Positions 50,476 through 53,295 of a stretch of 53,295 nucleotides of DNA are shown here, in pieces. Below the pieces are notes generated by a model. The model searched no databases and was not told the origin of the DNA. It saw only the letters and a program-made list of their open reading frames with translations. The translations under genes and the position numbers were made by a program. Numbering within the stretch: the stretch's first letter is position 1; every line of letters begins with the position of its first letter. Source of the stretch: Betaproteobacteria bacterium HGW-Betaproteobacteria-9 (GTDB lineage Bacteria > Pseudomonadota > Gammaproteobacteria > Burkholderiales > Burkholderiaceae_C); the NCBI GenBank assembly GCA_002842215.1, contig PHCC01000035.1, forward strand, positions 1-53,295, written 5' to 3'.

Positions 50476-50555
50476 CCGTTCGCGTTGAGCTTGTCGCAAC
50501 GCGGTGCCTGCAACAGCCCGGTATGCAAGGGCTTCGACAGGCTCAGCCCGAACGG
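50476..50555. repeat. Pair of facing REP-type repeats
   Basis: CCGTTCGCGTTGAGCTTGTCGCAAC (50476-50500) is a degenerate inverse of the core TTCGACAGGCTCAGCCCGAA within 50529-50555. The two face each other across 28 bases and could form a long hairpin between the convergent LLM and acyl-CoA dehydrogenase genes. The same core occurs at 4398-4421. Confidence 0.75.
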
Positions 50556-50605
50556 AAGGATGTGCTCAGCGCTGCGCCGGGAGGATCACAGACGTCTCCT
50601 ACCTT

Positions 50606-51904
50606 CTACGCCGACAGGTGCGGCGGCGTGCGCATCTGCTCGGGCGTCGTGAAGTAGGCCGACGACGCGCCCATCCGTTCACGTGCTTGCTCCAGCTCGT
50701 GCCGCGCCACGCTGCGCAGGTGCACCTCGTCGGGACCGTCGAGCAGGTGCAGGGCGCGGCCCCAGGTCCAGAACTGCGCCAGCGGCGTGTCGGGCGACAG
50801 GCCCATGGCGCCGAAGATCTGCATCGCACGGTCCACCACGCGGGTCTGCAGCCCAGCGGCCACCACCTTGATCGCGGCCACCTGCGCGCGCACGGCGGCG
50901 GGTTCGGCCATGTCGGGGTGGTCGAGCAGCCAGGCACAGCGCAGCACCAGCAGGCGCGCCTGGTCGATCTCGATGCGCGACAGCGCGATCCACTCCTGCA
51001 CGTTGGCGTAGTCCGCCAGGTATCTACCAAAGGTCTGGCGCTCCAGCGCGCGTTCGGTGGCGAGCGCCAGCGCCAGCTCGCACTGGCCGATGGTGCGCAT
51101 GCAGTGGTGCACGCGGCCCGGCCCCAGCCGCGCCTGCGCCATGGCAAAGCCTTCGCCCCAGCCACCGAGCAGGTGGTCGGCCGGCACGCGCACGTGGCGA
51201 AAGACGATCTCGCAATGCCCTTCGGGCGCGTGGTGGTGTACCACGCTGATGTTGCGCACCACCTCAATGCCCGGCGTGTCCAGCGGCACCAGCAGCATGC
51301 TGTGCTGGTGGTGCTTGATGTCCGGCGCACCGCCTTCGTCGGCCGCGTTGCGCGCCATCACGATCAGCAGCCTGCAGGCCGGGTGCGCCACACCGGTGAT
51401 GAACCACTTGCGGCCGTTGAGCACCAGGCCATCGCCCTCGTGCCGCACCGTCGTTTGCAGGTTGGTCGGATCGGATGAGGCAACGTCGGGTTCGGACATG
51501 GCGAAGGCGGATCGGATCGTTCCATTGAGCAGCGGTGTGAGCCACAACGTGCGCTGCGCCAGCGTGGCGAATCGGTGCAGCAGTTCCATGTTGCCCGTGT
51601 CGGGTGCGCTGCAGTTGAACACCTCGGCCGCCCAGTGCAACTTGCCCATGGCCTCGGCGAGTGGCGCGTAGTCGAGGTTGTCCAGCCGGGTGCCGGGCTC
51701 GTCATCGCGCAGGCCGGGCAGGAACAGGTTCCACAGCCCTTCCTCGCGCGCCAGCGTCTTGAGGTCGTCCAGAAATGGCGGCGGGTAGTCGCCCTGCTGC
51801 ACGGCCTGGTGCCAGGCCGCGTTGTGCGGCAGCACATAGCGCTGCATGAAGTCGGTCAGGCGCTGCAGCAGCGCCAGCGCCCGGGGGCTGTGCTCGAAGT
51901 TCAT
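50606..51904 (-). CDS. Acyl-CoA dehydrogenase (ACAD10/11-like)
   Basis: 432 residues from the ATG at 51904. The FAD-binding and substrate segments are FAMSEPDVASSDPTNLQTTV (about 140-159) and GRKWFITGVAHPACRLLIVM (about 172-191). The C-terminal helical domain includes RTIGQCELALALATERALER and MQIFGAMGLSPDTPLAQFWT. The Asp/Glu position that acts as base in the family is not certain from sequence alone. It oxidises an acyl-CoA to the trans-2-enoyl-CoA and passes electrons to ETF. It looks monocistronic. Confidence 0.92.
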   Translation of the reverse strand: MNFEHSPRALALLQRLTDFMQRYVLPHNAAWHQAVQQGDYPPPFLDDLKTLAREEGLWNLFLPGLRDDEPGTRLDNLDYAPLAEAMGKLHWAAEVFNCSAPDTGNMELLHRFATLAQRTLWLTPLLNGTIRSAFAMSEPDVASSDPTNLQTTVRHEGDGLVLNGRKWFITGVAHPACRLLIVMARNAADEGGAPDIKHHQHSMLLVPLDTPGIEVVRNISVVHHHAPEGHCEIVFRHVRVPADHLLGGWGEGFAMAQARLGPGRVHHCMRTIGQCELALALATERALERQTFGRYLADYANVQEWIALSRIEIDQARLLVLRCAWLLDHPDMAEPAAVRAQVAAIKVVAAGLQTRVVDRAMQIFGAMGLSPDTPLAQFWTWGRALHLLDGPDEVHLRSVARHELEQARERMGASSAYFTTPEQMRTPPHLSA

Positions 51905-51977
51905 GGGGGCATTGTGTGGACCGCCCGGCCGCCTGTCAGCGCGTGCGCGACATGGACCGAAGCCCTGTTGCACGCGC

Positions 51978-53295
51978 TCAGTGGCTGCGCACCAGCGTCG
52001 TCCAGGCCTGGGTCAGGCGGTGGGCCAGGTCTTCGGGGCGGTGCACCAGGGCGTATCCCTGGCGGCCAAACAGCATCGGCAGGTAGTCGTGGCCCGCGCT
52101 GTCGATGGTGACGCAGAACGGAATCAGCCCGGCCGCGCGGGCCTCGTGGATCGCGTGGCGCGTGTCCTCCAGGCCGTAGCGGCCTTCGTACTGGTCGAGG
52201 TCGTTGGGCTTGCCGTCGGTCAGCAGCATCAGCAGCCGGCAGCGCTGCGGGCACTGGCGCAGGTGCTCGGTGGCGTGGCGGATCGCCGCGCCCATGCGGG
52301 TGTAATAGCCGGGCCGGATCGCGCCCACGCGGGCACGGGCGGCCTCGTTCCAGGGCTCATTCAACCCCTTGATGCACTGCATGCGCACGTGTTGCCGGCG
52401 CACCGAGCTGAAGCCCCAGACGGCGAACGGGTCGCCCACGGCGTTCAGGGCCTCGCCAAACACGTACAAGGCGTCGCGGATCACGTCGATGACGCGCGCG
52501 TGGTCGTTCGCGTGCGCGTCGGTGGACTGCGAGAGATCGGCCAGCAGCCAGGTGGCCAGGCTGCGCTCGCCCCGGGTCTGCCGGGTGTAGACCGCGGGTG
52601 TGTCGCTGCGCCGGGCACTGGCCCCGAGGCTGTCGGCCTGCAGGCGGATCCAGGCGTCCAGGTCGATGTCGTCGCCCTGCTCCTGGCCCCGCTGCAGGCG
52701 CGGCGCATGGCGCAGCACTTCCATGCGGCGGCGCACCTGGCGGGCCGTGGCGCGCAGCCCGGCGCCGGGCACGAAGGGTTCGCCCTGGCGCGCCCGCAGG
52801 TCCTGCACCAGGCAGTGGTCGGGCACCAGCACGCCGCGCCGGTGGTCCCACTCGGGGAACTTGCGGCCCGGGCCGAGCGGGGTGTCGTCGGCGCTGCTGC
52901 TGGGCAGGTCCAGGTCGAACTTCACGCGCGCGGCCAGGGTCTGGCCCTGCTGCGCCACCGACAAGACCTCCATGTCGTTGGCAGCCTTGATCGCATTGCC
53001 GTCGTCCTCGTCGTCGCTGCTGCGGTTCACGCGCACCAGCTTGCTCCAGGACATCAGTGCTTCGGCCCGGAACGGCAGCACCATGGCGTGGCGTTCCTGC
53101 GTGTGGGTCGTGGCCTGGGCGCGCCGACGCTGGGCGTCGGCGGCGGCCGGCGCGCGGTTCGGTGGCGGCGGCGGGGCCGCCGGATCGGCGCCGGGCCAGG
53201 CGGCAGCATGGGTGGCGCCGCAGGCCCAGAGCCACACTGGGGCCACGTCGGCGGCCTGCCAGTCGCCGCTGGTGGGGGCGCCGCCGCGCAGCGCG
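51978..53295 (-). CDS. NorD-like von Willebrand A protein, 5' end outside the window
   Basis: The frame stays open to the window edge, so only the C-terminal 438 residues or so are seen (NorD proteins are about 600 or more). A low-complexity Pro/Ala segment precedes a linker and a C-terminal VWA domain. The MIDAS motif is DLSQST, with the downstream Thr/Asp region LMLLTDGKPNDLDQYEGRYG, which is characteristic of NorD. NorD works with a MoxR/CbbQ-type ATPase to insert metal or activate an enzyme, classically nitric oxide reductase. The partner would lie to the right, beyond the window; no nor structural gene is visible here. Confidence 0.82.
   Translation of the reverse strand, partial: ALRGGAPTSGDWQAADVAPVWLWACGATHAAAWPGADPAAPPPPPNRAPAAADAQRRRAQATTHTQERHAMVLPFRAEALMSWSKLVRVNRSSDDEDDGNAIKAANDMEVLSVAQQGQTLAARVKFDLDLPSSSADDTPLGPGRKFPEWDHRRGVLVPDHCLVQDLRARQGEPFVPGAGLRATARQVRRRMEVLRHAPRLQRGQEQGDDIDLDAWIRLQADSLGASARRSDTPAVYTRQTRGERSLATWLLADLSQSTDAHANDHARVIDVIRDALYVFGEALNAVGDPFAVWGFSSVRRQHVRMQCIKGLNEPWNEAARARVGAIRPGYYTRMGAAIRHATEHLRQCPQRCRLLMLLTDGKPNDLDQYEGRYGLEDTRHAIHEARAAGLIPFCVTIDSAGHDYLPMLFGRQGYALVHRPEDLAHRLTQAWTTLVRSH

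Noticed and set aside
51978..53295. Evidence for a nitric oxide reductase locus
   Set aside because: Only a NorD-like protein is seen; no norB or norC is in the window, and NorD-like VWA proteins serve other enzymes as well.

Overview
The window (53,295 bp, high GC, no plasmid or phage hallmarks) looks like chromosomal DNA of a betaproteobacterium of the order Burkholderiales, most likely a Comamonadaceae member. The grounds are the gene content (yajC-secD-secF, DUF1631, DUF2917, a fused indolepyruvate:ferredoxin oxidoreductase, def-fmt, azlCD) and two dispersed repeat types I associate with that family: a TTCGACAGGCTCA REP-type repeat and a GC-rich block with a GGCCCGGCnnAGCCGGTTCC core. Genes are tightly packed. 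No tRNA, rRNA, CRISPR or replication origin was recognised, and no gene-free stretch exceeds 300 bases.

Layout. 1-3.6 kb (+): the 3' part of an acidic repetitive secreted protein, a strong terminator, an alpha/alpha-toroid protein and a frame-broken OmpA-like lipoprotein. 3.66-9.4 kb (-): an atypical pilus operon with three subunit-like proteins, one further secreted protein, a PapD-like chaperone and a large usher-like barrel protein. It carries two structural oddities: a 165-bp palindrome inside the 5' end of the usher-like gene, and a 55-bp stretch at its 3' end identical to one that breaks the OmpA gene 1 kb away. 9.4-15 kb: an Lrp/AsnC regulator and indolepyruvate oxidoreductase, with a DUF4143 ATPase between them. 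15-20.8 kb: yajC-secD-secF and a frameshifted DUF1631 gene. 21-26.8 kb: dprA and a LysM gene (-), then def, a lipoprotein gene, fmt and azlCD (+).

26.8-36 kb is the most interesting part, a coherent envelope-modification locus: a DPM1/ArnC-like glycosyltransferase, a VTT/DedA-like membrane protein, an ArnT-like glycosyltransferase, a UDP-glucuronate 4-epimerase-like enzyme, a PAP2 phosphatase, a PmrA/PmrB-like two-component system and EptA. Three sites fitting the PmrA box (two about 6-bp half-sites of YTTAAK type, 5-bp spacer) lie upstream of the glycosyltransferase operon, of pmrA and of eptA, each followed 9-10 bases later by a -10-like hexamer. The inferred picture is a PmrAB regulon that adds phosphoethanolamine and a hexuronic acid (best guess galacturonate) to lipid A or core.

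36-41.5 kb: a PhoQ/PhoP-like pair with a PepSY protein (-), divergent from an SHP-DHC-cytochrome b cluster plus an unlisted 54-aa rubredoxin gene (+). Two mirror-image direct-repeat boxes sit in the shared promoter region. A second PepSY/cytochrome b561 pair follows. 41.7-53.3 kb is mostly metabolic: pgk, DUF454, SirB2-like, an old yellow enzyme whose end has been overrun by a repeat, a VOC protein, a GlxA-type AraC regulator, a sterol-desaturase-family protein, a TPR protein, DUF2917, an LLM flavin oxidoreductase, an acyl-CoA dehydrogenase and a truncated NorD-like VWA protein. Statements about homology come from reading motifs; no database was searched.
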